64,000 nucleotides of DNA, from assembly GCF_900103445.1 (NCBI RefSeq), contig NZ_FNHS01000004.1:1-64000 (forward strand). Direction: 5' to 3'. A program made the position numbers and the translations under genes. This DNA is from Methylobacterium phyllostachyos. GTDB taxonomy: Bacteria; Pseudomonadota; Alphaproteobacteria; Rhizobiales; Beijerinckiaceae. The notes below the pieces were generated by a model. It searched no databases, had not been told where the DNA came from, and worked only from the letters and a program-made list of their open reading frames with translations. This document shows positions 35,758 to 46,729 of the stretch, in pieces; position 1 is the first letter of the stretch; each line of letters starts with the position of its first letter.

Positions 35758-37071
35758 GTGACGACGTTCTCTCCGCGCGAGATCGTGTCCGAACTCGATC
35801 GCTTCATCGTCGGACAGCACGACGCGAAGCGCGCGGTCGCGATCGCGCTGCGCAACCGCTGGCGGCGCCAGCAGCTCACCGGCCCACTCCGTGAGGAGGT
35901 CGCGCCCAAGAACATCCTGATGATCGGGCCGACGGGCTGCGGCAAGACCGAGATCGCCCGGCGCCTTGCCCGGCTTGCCAATGCGCCTTTCCTGAAGATC
36001 GAGGCGACGAAGTTCACCGAGGTCGGTTATGTCGGCCGCGACGTCGAGCAGATCGTACGCGACCTCGTGGAGGTGTCCATCGGGCTGACCCGGCAGGCCA
36101 AACGCGAGGGCGTGCGGGCAAAAGCCGAGGCCGCGGCCGAGAACCGGATCCTCGATGCCCTGGTCGGGCCCACGGCCAGCGCGTCCACCCGCGACAGCTT
36201 CCGGCGTAAGCTTCGCGACAGCGAACTCGACGATAAGGAAGTCGAGCTGGAGTTGGCTTCGGCCGCGCCTGCGGGTCTACCAATGTTCGAGATTCCCGGC
36301 ATGCCCGGGGCGTCCATGGGGGCAATCAACATCGGCGATATGCTCGGCAAGGCACTCGGCGGCCAGCGCGGAAAGCCGCGCCGGATTCTGGTGCGGGATG
36401 CCTACGCGCCGCTGATGGCCGAGGAATCCGACAAGCTGGTCGATGACGAGGCGCTCGTGCGCGAAGCGATCCGCGAAGTCGAGAACAACGGCATCGTGTT
36501 CCTCGACGAGATCGACAAGATCTGCGCCCGCGAGGGCCGCTCCTCCGGTGATGTATCGCGCGAAGGCGTGCAGCGCGACTTGCTGCCACTGATCGAGGGC
36601 ACCACGGTCGCCACCAAGCATGGGCCGGTGAAGACCGACCACATCCTGTTCATCGCCTCCGGCGCCTTCCATGTCTCGAAGCCCGCCGACCTCCTGCCCG
36701 AGTTGCAGGGCCGGCTTCCGATCCGGGTCGAACTGCAGCCGCTGACGGTGGACGATTTCCGTCAGATCCTGACCTCCACGGAGGCGAGCCTGATCAAGCA
36801 GACCGTGGCCCTGATGGAAACCGAGGGCGTGACCCTCAACTTCACGGACGATGCGGTGGATGCGCTGGCCAAGGTCGCCGTGGAGGTGAATTCGTCGGTG
36901 GAGAATATCGGCGCCCGCCGGCTCCAAACGGTGCTGGAACGGGTGATCGACGAGATCTCCTTCACGGCCACCGACCGGTCCGGCGAGACCGTACCGATCG
37001 ATGCCGCCTATGTGCGCGCCCGCGTCGAGGATCTGGCGGCCAACGCAGATCTGAGCCGGTTCATCCTGTGA
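35758..37071 (+). CDS. hslU: ATP-dependent protease ATPase subunit HslU
   Basis: A 437-residue AAA+ unfoldase that feeds substrates to HslV. The Walker A is [15 protein letters not shown], the pore loop is in [14 protein letters not shown], the Walker B is [12 protein letters not shown], and the sensor region is [15 protein letters not shown]. The closing residues [10 protein letters not shown] are the typical C terminus that docks into HslV. The start is a GTG at 35758 ([10 protein letters not shown]); an out-of-frame ATG lies nearby. Its stop overlaps the start of the exporter gene by four bases (GTGA). The two intervening genes separate it from hslV. Confidence 0.97.
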   Translation: MTTFSPREIVSELDRFIVGQHDAKRAVAIALRNRWRRQQLTGPLREEVAPKNILMIGPTGCGKTEIARRLARLANAPFLKIEATKFTEVGYVGRDVEQIVRDLVEVSIGLTRQAKREGVRAKAEAAAENRILDALVGPTASASTRDSFRRKLRDSELDDKEVELELASAAPAGLPMFEIPGMPGASMGAINIGDMLGKALGGQRGKPRRILVRDAYAPLMAEESDKLVDDEALVREAIREVENNGIVFLDEIDKICAREGRSSGDVSREGVQRDLLPLIEGTTVATKHGPVKTDHILFIASGAFHVSKPADLLPELQGRLPIRVELQPLTVDDFRQILTSTEASLIKQTVALMETEGVTLNFTDDAVDALAKVAVEVNSSVENIGARRLQTVLERVIDEISFTATDRSGETVPIDAAYVRARVEDLAANADLSRFIL

Positions 37072-37958
37072 TCGCTGCTGGACGGGTGTCCCCGTCCCCT
37101 GTCTTCCTCTCGGTCGCCGCCCTCATCACCGGCATGGTCTCGCTCCAATGTGGCGCGACCTTCGCCAAAAGCCTGTTCCCTTCGATCGGCGCGGCCGGCA
37201 CGTCGTCACTTCGGGTCGGCTTCTCGGCGTTGATCCTCATCATCGTCTGGCGGCCGTGGCGGCGGAGCCTGAGCTTGCGCGAGGCGGGCTGGATCGCGCT
37301 GTACGGTGCGGCTCTCGGAGCGATGAATCTGCTGTTCTACCTCGCCCTGGCGCGGCTGCCGCTCGGGCCGGCGGTGGCGATCGAATTTGCCGGGCCGCTC
37401 GCCGTTGCGCTGATCGCGTCGCGCCGCAGATCGGATTTCCTGTGGATCGGCCTTGCGGTCCTGGGCTTGGTGCTGCTCTTGCCCATCACCACGACGGATG
37501 GGCTCGACCCGGTCGGCGTGCTGCTCGATCTCGGCGCCGCTACGGCCTGGGCACTCTACATCCTGTTCGGTCAGCGAGCCGGCCGGATCGATGGCGGTCA
37601 GGCGGTCTCACTCGGGATGCTGACCGCGGCGGCGATCATCGCGCCCTTCGGTCTCGCCGAGGCCGGATCCGCGCTGCTCATGCCGGGCGTTGTGCTGGCT
37701 GGCCTTGCCGTGGCGTTGATGTCGAGCGCCCTGCCCTATTCCCTGGAAATGGTCGCGTTGCGGCGCCTCGACCGGAAGAGCTTCGGCGTGCTGATGAGCC
37801 TGGAGCCGGCGGTGGCGGCCTGCGCCGGGCTGATGCTTCTGGGGGAGCGAATCAGTCTTGTTCAGTGGCTCGCGATCGGCCTCGTTATCGCGGCGTCCGC
37901 CGGGATCACAGCCGGCTCGCGCCCGCCGTCTCGTGAAGCCGCGTCTCTGGAAGCCTGA
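37068..37958 (+). CDS. EamA/DMT family transporter (RhtA-like exporter)
   Basis: A 296-residue inner-membrane protein with ten hydrophobic helices in two EamA repeats. It resembles the RhtA threonine/homoserine exporter branch: [45 protein letters not shown] and [32 protein letters not shown] are its marks. The GTG at 37068 overlaps the hslU stop by four bases, so it is in the hslU transcript. It ends 6 bases before the EIIA stop on the opposite strand. The substrate is inferred only. Confidence 0.9.
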   Translation: MIAAGRVSPSPVFLSVAALITGMVSLQCGATFAKSLFPSIGAAGTSSLRVGFSALILIIVWRPWRRSLSLREAGWIALYGAALGAMNLLFYLALARLPLGPAVAIEFAGPLAVALIASRRRSDFLWIGLAVLGLVLLLPITTTDGLDPVGVLLDLGAATAWALYILFGQRAGRIDGGQAVSLGMLTAAAIIAPFGLAEAGSALLMPGVVLAGLAVALMSSALPYSLEMVALRRLDRKSFGVLMSLEPAVAACAGLMLLGERISLVQWLAIGLVIAASAGITAGSRPPSREAASLEA

Positions 37959-37964
37959 GGCGTC

Positions 37965-38366
37965 CTACTTCCCGGCCAGGACGCGCGAGGCGACGTTGAT
38001 GTATTTCCGCCCCGCTTCCTGAGCATGCAGCACAGCATCGCCGAGGTTCTCCTCGTCGCGGACGCTCGCGAGCTTGATCAGCATCGGCAGGTTGATACCC
38101 GCCACCACCTCGACCGATCCGCCGTTCATGCACGACAGCGCGAGATTGGAGGGCGTGCCGCCGAACATGTCGGTCAGCACCACCACGCCTTCACCGGTAT
38201 TCACGCGACAGACCGCGGACATGATGTCCCGGCGCCGCAACTCCATATCGTCTTCCGGCCCGATCGTGATCGTCTCGATCTGATCCTGGGGGCCGACCAC
38301 GTGCTCCAGAGCGGCCTTGAACTCGGTCGCCAGGAGTCCGTGAGTGACGAGCACCATGCCAATCAT
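37965..38366 (-). CDS. PTS EIIA component, mannose family (regulatory)
   Basis: A 133-residue EIIA-Man-type protein, MIGMVLVTHGLLATEFKAAL, where His 9 would take the phosphoryl group. Family marks are VVVLTDMFGGTPSNLALS and GINLPMLIKL. In alphaproteobacteria this protein is part of a regulatory PTS, not a sugar uptake system, and works with EI-Ntr, HPr and EIIA-Ntr. The ATG at 38366 has GGAAC upstream. It comes after hprK, chvG and chvI on the same strand. In many relatives the HPr gene follows directly; here the next gene is on the other strand. Confidence 0.93.
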   Translation of the reverse strand: MIGMVLVTHGLLATEFKAALEHVVGPQDQIETITIGPEDDMELRRRDIMSAVCRVNTGEGVVVLTDMFGGTPSNLALSCMNGGSVEVVAGINLPMLIKLASVRDEENLGDAVLHAQEAGRKYINVASRVLAGK

Positions 38367-38541
38367 CGACACGTGTTCCAACGTCCTGTGTGTGCTGCCA
38401 TGTTGTGCATCGCACAGCCCCCCACAAGGCGAACGCGACTTTTTTGCCCGGACATTGCCACGATCATGGCACGGCTGCCCCGCTTACGCCATGGGGCAGC
38501 ACCACCTGTCCGCGATTCGAGTCGCCTGTGCGGCTGCGAAG

Positions 38542-38985
38542 TCACGGCGTCGGCTTTCGCAGTGCCGCACGGATCAGGAGTGGTGCCAACCCGGCGGCGC
38601 GGACGCCGTGATCGAGAACAAGACGCGGGAGCGGGACACCCAGAAGATCCGTCGAGGCGGGCGGCTCCGGCAGGCGTGGCGATGAGTCGACGAGATCCAC
38701 CACGAGATCCAGTATTGCCTCTTCGCAAGAGGTGAGCCCCAGCTCGGCAACCGTAAGGATGCCCTGCCCCCGCACCTCGACGCGCCCAGCAAGCACGGGA
38801 TGAGCGCGCGCCAGGACGCGGCCACCATTCACATCGCAGACGACCCGATCGTCCGCCACGAAGGCTCCATCCTCCAAGCTGGCGAGCAACAGCGCGAGGC
38901 TCGACTTTCCGGAACCGGATTCACCGCGAATCAGGATGCCGCCGCTGCGCAAGGTGCAGCAGGCGCCGTGGAGGGTGATCGTCAC
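38542..38985 (-). CDS. hprK: HPr kinase/phosphorylase, short alphaproteobacterial form
   Basis: A 147-residue protein equal to the C-terminal catalytic half of HPr kinases, as usual in alphaproteobacteria. The P-loop is GESGSGKSSLALLL (residues 21-34) and VADDRVVCDVNGG holds the His/Asp-like active region. It would phosphorylate HPr on a serine. The ATG at 38985 overlaps the chvG stop by four bases (ATGA). Its place in chvI-chvG-hprK-EIIA matches the conserved order in Rhizobiales. The HPr substrate gene is not in this block. Confidence 0.93.
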   Translation of the reverse strand: MTITLHGACCTLRSGGILIRGESGSGKSSLALLLASLEDGAFVADDRVVCDVNGGRVLARAHPVLAGRVEVRGQGILTVAELGLTSCEEAILDLVVDLVDSSPRLPEPPASTDLLGVPLPRLVLDHGVRAAGLAPLLIRAALRKPTP

Positions 38986-40808
38986 GCGTGGAGCTGGCGG
39001 GGCGCGGCCGGCAGACGCACGATGAAGCGCGCGCCGCGCACGGTTGGCTCGCCGTCCTCGTCGGGAGCGCCGGGGCGGTTCTCGGCGCGGATCGTGCCGC
39101 GATGGGCCTGCACGATCTGGCGGGAGATCGACAGGCCGAGGCCTGAATTCTGGCCGAAGCCCTGCTCGGGGCGGTCGGTGTAGAAACGCTCGAAGATGCG
39201 CTCCAGGGCGTGCTCGGGGATGCCCGGTCCCTCGTCCTCGCAGATCAGCTCGACCTCGCCCCGTACCCGGCGCAGGACCACGCGGACCTTCGCGTCAGAG
39301 GGCGAGAACGAGCGGGCATTGTCGAGGAGGTTGTTCACGACCTGACCAAGCCGGCTGTCATGACCGATGATCGTGAACGGCGCCTCGTTATCGAAGCCGG
39401 TCGGTTCCACGTCGAGTTGAATGAGGCAATCCTTCGGCCGGCGCCGCTCGTTGGCCACCGACACGACGGTGGTGAGCAGGCGCCGCAGATCGACCCGCCG
39501 GGCCTCTGCCCGCGCGAGTTCGGCGTCGAGGCGCGAGGCGTCGGCGATGTCGCTGATCAGCCGGTCGAGGCGCTTCACGTCGTGCTGGATGATCGCCATC
39601 AGCCGGCCGCGCGAATCGTCGGTCTTGGCCAGCGGCAGGGTCTCGACGGCGCTGCGCAGCGAGGTCAGCGGGTTTTTCAACTCGTGGCTGACATCGGCTG
39701 CGAAACTCTCGATGGCGTCGATCCGGCGGTAAAGCGCCTGGGTCATGTCACGCAGCGCCCCCGACAGGTGGCCGATCTCGTCGGTGCGCTGGGTGAAATC
39801 GGGGATCTCCTCGCGGGTCTTGATGCCCATCCGCACCTTCTCGGCGGCCTCGGCGAGGCGGCGTACCGGGCCCGCGATGGCGCCGGCCAGAAGGAACGAC
39901 AGCACCACCATCACGGCCGAGGCGACCAAAAAGACCTGCAGAAGGCCGAACCGCTCCGAGGCGATCACTCTGTCGATGGCATCGCCCTGGGTCGAGATCA
40001 GCAGCGCGCCGCGGACAGAGCCGGCCCGATGGATCGGCACGGCGACCGACACGGTGGTCTCGCCCTGCTTGTTGCGGCGGACCAAGCTGCCGCGATTGCC
40101 GCCGAGCGCAGCCTGCACCTCCCGCAGCGAGTGGCCGTTCTGTGGGCCGGTTTCCTCCGCGGGCTCGGCCCGGCTGCGAAAGAATGCGCTGAACTTGGTC
40201 TGGACCGTCTGGAAAGCGGATTCCAGCATTCCTGGCTTGTGGGGTCTGGGCTGAAGCGGATCGGGCCTCGCGGCATCGCCGCGCTTGAACAGGGTGCGGG
40301 TGTCGAACAGGAGGCCACCTTCCTGATCGTAGACCCGCGCCCGATTGCCGGTCGGCGTCACGAGGCGCGAGAGCAGCGGCGCCACCTTTTCGGGGTTGAG
40401 CGAGAAGGCGAGCGGCTGCGACTCCTCCTCCGCGGCCTCGCCGGCCTGCTGCTGGAGCAGCTTGTCGGGATCGATGCGGATTGTATCCGTATCGACCGAA
40501 GCCGAGGCCGCGATCGCGCCCGCGATGATCTCGCCCTGGATGGCGAGACTCTGGATCCGCGCCTGGATCAGGCCTTGTCGGAACTGGTTGAGGTAGAGGA
40601 ACCCGACGAGCAGCGCGATCAGCCCAACGAGGTTGAGCACGACGATGCGGCGCGTCAGGCTCGACGACGCGCGCTGGCCGATCGCGTCCCAGAGAGCGCG
40701 GGGCCAGGTCAGCGGTCGGGAGAGGGCTTTGGCCAGGGAGGTGCGGGGTTCGGCCTCCTCGGTCTGGGTCTGTGTACGAGCGGACACGCGACGGATCCCG
40801 AAGATCAC
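38982..40808 (-). CDS. chvG: Sensor histidine kinase ChvG (ExoS/BvrS type)
   Basis: A 608-residue membrane sensor kinase. Helix one is [19 protein letters not shown], followed by a periplasmic region of about 240 residues, then [20 protein letters not shown] and a HAMP linker. The dimerisation box [14 protein letters not shown] (His near 373) and the ATP-binding boxes [19 protein letters not shown] and [11 protein letters not shown] follow. In rhizobia ChvG senses acid and envelope change and controls surface sugars and motility. It is coupled to chvI by an ATGA overlap at 40805-40808. The symbol rests on gene order plus domain form. Confidence 0.94.
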   Translation of the reverse strand: MIFGIRRVSARTQTQTEEAEPRTSLAKALSRPLTWPRALWDAIGQRASSSLTRRIVVLNLVGLIALLVGFLYLNQFRQGLIQARIQSLAIQGEIIAGAIAASASVDTDTIRIDPDKLLQQQAGEAAEEESQPLAFSLNPEKVAPLLSRLVTPTGNRARVYDQEGGLLFDTRTLFKRGDAARPDPLQPRPHKPGMLESAFQTVQTKFSAFFRSRAEPAEETGPQNGHSLREVQAALGGNRGSLVRRNKQGETTVSVAVPIHRAGSVRGALLISTQGDAIDRVIASERFGLLQVFLVASAVMVVLSFLLAGAIAGPVRRLAEAAEKVRMGIKTREEIPDFTQRTDEIGHLSGALRDMTQALYRRIDAIESFAADVSHELKNPLTSLRSAVETLPLAKTDDSRGRLMAIIQHDVKRLDRLISDIADASRLDAELARAEARRVDLRRLLTTVVSVANERRRPKDCLIQLDVEPTGFDNEAPFTIIGHDSRLGQVVNNLLDNARSFSPSDAKVRVVLRRVRGEVELICEDEGPGIPEHALERIFERFYTDRPEQGFGQNSGLGLSISRQIVQAHRGTIRAENRPGAPDEDGEPTVRGARFIVRLPAAPRQLHA

Positions 40809-41515
40809 GCCTCCTTGAACCGATAGCCGACGCCGTAGAGCGTCTCGATCATGTCGAAGCTCTGATCGGTCACCTTGAACTTCTTGCGCAGGCGCTTGAT
40901 GTGGCTGTCGATGGTCCGGTCATCGACGTAGACCTGATCGTCATAAGCCGCGTCCATCAAGGCGTTGCGGCTCTTCACGACACCGGGGCGCTGGGCGAGG
41001 GCCTGGAGGATCAGGAACTCGGTCACCGTCAGCGTCACCGGCTCACCCTTCCAGGTGCAGGTGTGGCGCTCGGGATCCATCATCAGCGCGCCGCGCTCCA
41101 GCGAGCGGGCCGCGACTTCCTCAGCTCCGCGCGGTGTGGCGCCGGGGGCCTCCTTGGCGAAGCGGCGCAGCACCGCCTTCACGCGCTCCACCAGGAGACG
41201 CTGCGAGAACGGCTTATGGATGAAGTCGTCCGCGCCCATCTTCAGGCCGAACAGCTCGTCGATCTCCTCGTCCTTCGACGTCAGAAAGATCACGGGAAGG
41301 TCAGATTTCTGCCGCAGGCGCCGGAGAAGCTCCATCCCGTCCATGCGCGGCATCTTGATGTCGAAGATCGCCAGATCCGGCGGGGAATGGCGCAGGCCGT
41401 CGAGGGCGGAGGCGCCGTCCGTGTAGGTCTGGATGCGGTAGCCTTCGGTCTCAAGCGCGATCGACACCGAGGTGAGGATGTTTCGGTCGTCGTCGACGAG
41501 GGCGATGGTCGGCAT
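40805..41515 (-). CDS. chvI: Response regulator ChvI (OmpR family)
   Basis: A 236-residue response regulator. The receiver has the acid cluster VDDDRN (residues 8-10), the phosphoryl-acceptor Asp 52 in [13 protein letters not shown], Thr in FLTSKDEE and Lys in FIHKPFS. The C-terminal winged helix carries [12 protein letters not shown] and [16 protein letters not shown] with the closing [10 protein letters not shown]. The phrase [24 protein letters not shown] is characteristic of ChvI. It is first in the chvI-chvG-hprK-EIIA operon. Divergent from it, 290 bases away, is the HugZ-like gene. Confidence 0.95.
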   Translation of the reverse strand: MPTIALVDDDRNILTSVSIALETEGYRIQTYTDGASALDGLRHSPPDLAIFDIKMPRMDGMELLRRLRQKSDLPVIFLTSKDEEIDELFGLKMGADDFIHKPFSQRLLVERVKAVLRRFAKEAPGATPRGAEEVAARSLERGALMMDPERHTCTWKGEPVTLTVTEFLILQALAQRPGVVKSRNALMDAAYDDQVYVDDRTIDSHIKRLRKKFKVTDQSFDMIETLYGVGYRFKEA

Positions 41516-41804
41516 GCGCGGTCCCTGACTGAACGGGTTCGGGCGCGGTCCCGGCTTTACGCACAGGCCGCGCCGTGTCCCGGCCCCCGAGGGGCAGACA
41601 AGAGCGCGAACCGGGCGGTTGAGACGCAGCCCGGCACGCGCATAGGGACAGGTGCTTTAGTACGGCCAATCGGAAAAAGCGAGCGGCGGTCATAGCTTGG
41701 CCGTAACGGCCGATCTGACGCGGGCCGCCCGCCTCGCGTGCCGGCCTGAGGCTCGCTAACGTGGCGGGCGCATCGAGCGGCAATTCGCGAGGGGGAGGAA
41801 CGGC

Positions 41805-42590
41805 ATGGGCGAGACCGGCGGAAACGCATCCGAACCGCGGGGCCCCGCCCGGCCGTTGCCGGCCGAAGAGGCACCGTTTGACGCGATTGGCCTTGCCCGG
41901 AGCCTGCTACGCGGCATCCGTTCCGGAGCGCTGGCGACGCTGGATTCGGACGGTACGCCCTTCGCTTCGCTCGTTACCATCGCCACGGATGCCGACGGTA
42001 CGCCGCTGATGCTGCTCTCGCGGCTCTCGGCCCATACCCGGAATCTGCTGACGAACCCGCGTTGCTCGCTGCTGTTCGCCCAGACCGGCAAGGGCGATCC
42101 CCTGGCCCATCCGCGACTCACCGTGGTTGGGCGGGCTACCCAGACTATGGAGATGCGGGCGCGGGAGCGGTTCCTGGCCCGCCACCCCAAGGCCAAGCTC
42201 TACGCCGACTTCCCGGATTTCGGATTCTTCGCGCTCGATCCCGAGGCGGGTCACCTCAACGGCGGCTTCGCCAAAGCCGCGACGCTGACCCGCGAGCAAC
42301 TGCTGCTCGACCTCACCGGCGCCGAGGCCGTCGTGGCGGGTGAGCGTGGGGCCGTGGAGCATATGAATGCCGACCACGCGGACGCGCTTGCCCTCTACGC
42401 CGCTGGAAGCGGCGCCGAGGCCGGGCTGCCCTGGAGGCTCACCGGGCTCGACCCGGAAGGCATGGACCTGATGGCCAACGAGCGAACCGCCCGGGTCGTC
42501 TATCCGGAGCGCGTCTCCGACATGGGTGCGCTGCGCAAGAGCTTGGTTGCCATGGCCGCGCGGGCGCGTGCGAGTGACGCGCAGGGCTAG
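41805..42590 (+). CDS. HugZ-like heme-utilisation / pyridoxamine 5'-phosphate oxidase-like protein
   Basis: A 261-residue protein with a split-barrel flavin-binding domain (SGALATLDSDGTPFASLVTIATDADGTPLMLLSRLSAHTRNLLTNPRCSLLF, residues about 40-93) and a C-terminal DUF2470 domain with VEHMNADHADALALYA and the closing RVVYPERVSD. This order is that of HugZ-type proteins, which degrade or bind heme in some bacteria. No other iron or heme genes are near. The ATG at 41805 is preceded by GGAGGAACGGC. It is divergent from chvI. Confidence 0.88.
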   Translation: MGETGGNASEPRGPARPLPAEEAPFDAIGLARSLLRGIRSGALATLDSDGTPFASLVTIATDADGTPLMLLSRLSAHTRNLLTNPRCSLLFAQTGKGDPLAHPRLTVVGRATQTMEMRARERFLARHPKAKLYADFPDFGFFALDPEAGHLNGGFAKAATLTREQLLLDLTGAEAVVAGERGAVEHMNADHADALALYAAGSGAEAGLPWRLTGLDPEGMDLMANERTARVVYPERVSDMGALRKSLVAMAARARASDAQG

Positions 42591-42650
42591 GGCGCAAGGA
42601 CTTCACAAAGGGGCATGGCGAAATGCCGCCGACTGCCCCATATCGGCTGC

Positions 42651-42851
42651 ATGAGCGAAACGCAGACAGACACCTACCCCTTCAGCCTCGATGTCGAACC
42701 GGTCGGCGAGAGCGGCTCCCTGTTCCAGTGGAGCATCCGCAAGCACGGCAAGCTTCACCAGCGTTCGGACCGGAAGCATCCGACCGAGGCGAAGGCGCGC
42801 TCCCACGGCGAGGCCGAGATCGAGCGCCTGATCCGCGATCGCGGTCGCTGA
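42651..42851 (+). CDS. Small conserved-looking cytoplasmic protein, unknown
   Basis: A 66-residue charged protein, with SLFQWSIRKHGKLHQRSDRKHPTEAKARSHGEAEIERLIRD in its second half. I recognise the style (a short protein with FxWxIRxxGxLxxRSD...ARxxGxxEIExL) from many alphaproteobacterial genomes but know of no function. The start at 42651 (MSETQTDTYPFSLDVEPV) is chosen over a frame opening upstream at 42615, which lies close after the HugZ-like stop. It is followed by a strong terminator, in line with a real gene. Confidence 0.75.
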   Translation: MSETQTDTYPFSLDVEPVGESGSLFQWSIRKHGKLHQRSDRKHPTEAKARSHGEAEIERLIRDRGR

Positions 42852-42893
42852 GGCGGCCCGCGCTTCGCAGTCACCACCATCGCGTGCCCGGGC

Positions 42894-42926
42894 GGGGGCC
42901 GGATCGATCCGGCCCCCGTCTTTTTG
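42894..42926 (+). terminator. Rho-independent terminator
   Basis: A perfect GC-rich stem (GGGGGCCGG against CCGGCCCCC, with ATCGAT in the middle) spans 42894-42917 and is followed at once by GTCTTTTTG. It ends the transcript of the HugZ-like and/or small-protein gene and lies before lepA. Confidence 0.9.
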
Positions 42927-43070
42927 CTTGCCCGGTGACAGGATAGCGCGCCGATTGCGAGCGCGCTTGGCGCTATCCCGCCGCGCTGCTATCTCGCGCG
43001 GGAGCCGCTCCATACGAACTCGCCCAGACGTCAGACGGTGCGCGCCGGCGCGCGACCGAACGGAATGCCG

Positions 43071-44873
<1,803 letters not shown>

Positions 44874-44883
44874 GGCGCGCGGA

Positions 44884-45201
44884 CTACCCCGGCGGCAGCA
44901 CGTCGATCTGGATCCCCGAATAATACGCCGCCAGATTCGCGATATCGGCGTCCGACAGCTCCTTCGCGACCACGTTCATGATCTCGTTCTGCCGCTTGCC
45001 GTCGCGGTAGTCGGTGAGCTGCTTGACGAGGTAGGGCTCGACCTGCCCGGCGAGGTTCGGCGCCTCTGGCAGCTTCGAGAGCCCGTCCATCCCGTGGCAG
45101 GTCTGGCAGGCGGTCGCGCGCTTCTTGCCCGCGGAGGCATCGCCGGCCTGGGCCGCGAACGGGACGAGGGTGGCGGCAACGAGGAGAAGCGAGCGGATCA
45201 T
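44884..45201 (-). CDS. Class I c-type cytochrome, small secreted
   Basis: A 105-residue periplasmic cytochrome c. It has a signal peptide (MIRSLLLVAATLVPFAAQA) and one heme site ATACQTCHGMDG (Cys-x-x-Cys-His). The axial Met is probably the one in NEIMNVVAKELSDADIANLAAYYSG. This pattern is that of cytochrome c4/c553-like single-heme proteins that take electrons from dehydrogenases. The ATG at 45201 has GAGGAG-like bases upstream. It lies downstream of the PQQ-type dehydrogenase-like gene on the same strand, separated by the inverted repeat, and may be its electron acceptor. Confidence 0.9.
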   Translation of the reverse strand: MIRSLLLVAATLVPFAAQAGDASAGKKRATACQTCHGMDGLSKLPEAPNLAGQVEPYLVKQLTDYRDGKRQNEIMNVVAKELSDADIANLAAYYSGIQIDVLPPG

Positions 45202-45232
45202 CGGGCGGGCTCTGTCTGCGCAACGGGACTCT

Positions 45233-45337
45233 CCTCCCCCTTGTGGGGAGAAGTTGGAGGTGAGGGTGGTGCAGGAGGCACCGGGGCGCTTCATCCGGAA
45301 CCACCCCCACCCTCGATCCCTCCCCACAAGGGGGAGG
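45233..45337. repeat. Large imperfect inverted repeat (CTCCCCACAAGGGGGAGG type)
   Basis: An 18-bp perfect arm at 45233-45250 is matched by its reverse complement at 45320-45337. Further inward the arms continue with GAGGGTGG-type bases against CCACCCCCACCCTC. The whole can fold into one long hairpin between two same-strand genes. The arm sequence CTCCCCACAAGGGGGAGG is a form I know from many intergenic repeats in Rhizobiales. It could slow or end transcription, or protect the upstream mRNA. Confidence 0.88.
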
Positions 45338-45347
45338 GAAGAAGCCC

Positions 45348-46616
45348 TCACTTCTCGTAGGAGATCCGATAGATCGCTCCGGCGGAATCGTCCGAGACGA
45401 GCAGCGAGCCGTCGAGCATCACCGCTACGTCCACCGGCCGCCCGAGATACTCGCCGTCGCCGGTGAGCCAGCCTTCCGCGAACGGCTTGACCGACTCAAC
45501 CTTCCCGTCGGCTCCTAGCTTGGCGAACATCACCCGGGCGCCGATCGGCTGGGTGCGGTTCCACGAGCCGTGCTCGGCGATGAAGATCCCGCCCTTGTAC
45601 GAGGCTGGAAACTGCTTGCCGTTGTAGAAGGTCATGCCGAGATCGGCCGCGTGCGGCGGCAATTCGGCCATCGGGGCGACCGCGTCGGCGGGGGGCGTCT
45701 GGTCCTTGTACTCGACCGTGCGGACCGCGCCGCCGCCGAACCACGGGAAGCCGAAATTCTCTCCCGGCTTGGTGGCGTGGTTCAGCTCGCCCGGCGGCTT
45801 GTCGTCACCCATGCCGTCGACCTGATTGTCGGTGAACCAAAGCGACTTGTCGGAGGCGAAATCCATGCCCACCGAGTTGCGGATGCCGGTAGCGAAGACC
45901 TCGCGGTTCTTGCCGTCCGCATCCATGCGGATGATGCCGCCGATCCCGTCCTTGCGGTAGAGATCCATCTTGTCGGCGGGCGGCACGTTGTAGGGCTGGC
46001 CGAGCGCGATGTAGGTCTTGCCATCTGGTCCAACCCGGCAGACCCGGGCGGTGTGGTTGAAGCTCTCTTCGGTGGCCGGGATCAGCGCGCCCTGCTTGAC
46101 CAGCACGCCCGCGGCGACATCCGGGTTCTCATAGAAGAATTCGGCGGCTGGGAAGGCCAGCACGCGGTTCTGCTCCACCACGGTGAGCACGCCGTCCTTC
46201 GAGAAGCAGACACCGTTCGGGATCTTGAAGTCGATGCCCGGCGCGAAGGCCCGGACCTCATCGGCGACCCGATCCTTGTCGCGGTCGGTGACCGTGTAGA
46301 CCTTGGTCTTGCGCGTGCCGACGAACAGCACACCGGCATTGGGGCCGACTGCGATGGCGCGGGCATCCGGCACCACGGCGTAAAGGTCGATCTTGAAGCC
46401 GTCCGGCAGCTTGATCTTCGACAGGTTCTTGCGGATGGCGTCAGCGCGCCGGCCGGTCTGCGGGATTTCGGGGGCGGCCTGCGTGTTGGTGCTGTGGAAG
46501 CCCTCGAGCTTCTCCAGATCGTCAGTCTTGGCCTTGGTCTCGGCGGGGGCGGCGCCCTGCGCCAGGGCCGGCGCGGCGACGCCCGCCAACAGGGCGGAGA
46601 TGATCAATGATCGCAT
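45348..46616 (-). CDS. PQQ-dependent sugar dehydrogenase-like protein (sorbosone dehydrogenase family)
   Basis: A 422-residue periplasmic beta-propeller protein of the L-sorbosone/glucose dehydrogenase B family. It has a signal peptide (MRSLIISALLAGVAAPALA). Marks are LPDGFKIDLYAVVPDARAIAVGP, VGTRKTKVYTVTDRDKD, IALGQPYNVPPADKMD, RNSVGMDFASDKSLWFTDNQVDGMGDDKPPGELN, GFPWFGGG and FIAEHGSWNRTQPIG. The product is thought to bind PQQ and oxidise sugars or alcohols; substrate unknown. It precedes the small cytochrome c gene. Start ATG at 46616. PQQ enzymes are common in methylotrophs. Confidence 0.9.
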   Translation of the reverse strand: MRSLIISALLAGVAAPALAQGAAPAETKAKTDDLEKLEGFHSTNTQAAPEIPQTGRRADAIRKNLSKIKLPDGFKIDLYAVVPDARAIAVGPNAGVLFVGTRKTKVYTVTDRDKDRVADEVRAFAPGIDFKIPNGVCFSKDGVLTVVEQNRVLAFPAAEFFYENPDVAAGVLVKQGALIPATEESFNHTARVCRVGPDGKTYIALGQPYNVPPADKMDLYRKDGIGGIIRMDADGKNREVFATGIRNSVGMDFASDKSLWFTDNQVDGMGDDKPPGELNHATKPGENFGFPWFGGGAVRTVEYKDQTPPADAVAPMAELPPHAADLGMTFYNGKQFPASYKGGIFIAEHGSWNRTQPIGARVMFAKLGADGKVESVKPFAEGWLTGDGEYLGRPVDVAVMLDGSLLVSDDSAGAIYRISYEK

Positions 46617-46729
46617 CGTATGACTTCCTCCCGGCCGCCCTGGTATTGGGCGTGTCCGGGAGCGAACGATAGAGCCGCCTGTTCGAGGGACAAGCCGCGC
46701 CGGTGACGCGGCTCAAACCCTGTCGCCGC

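Noticed and set aside
39210..40826. 538-codon plus-strand open frame
   Set aside because: Fully antisense to chvG, whose kinase motifs are unambiguous.
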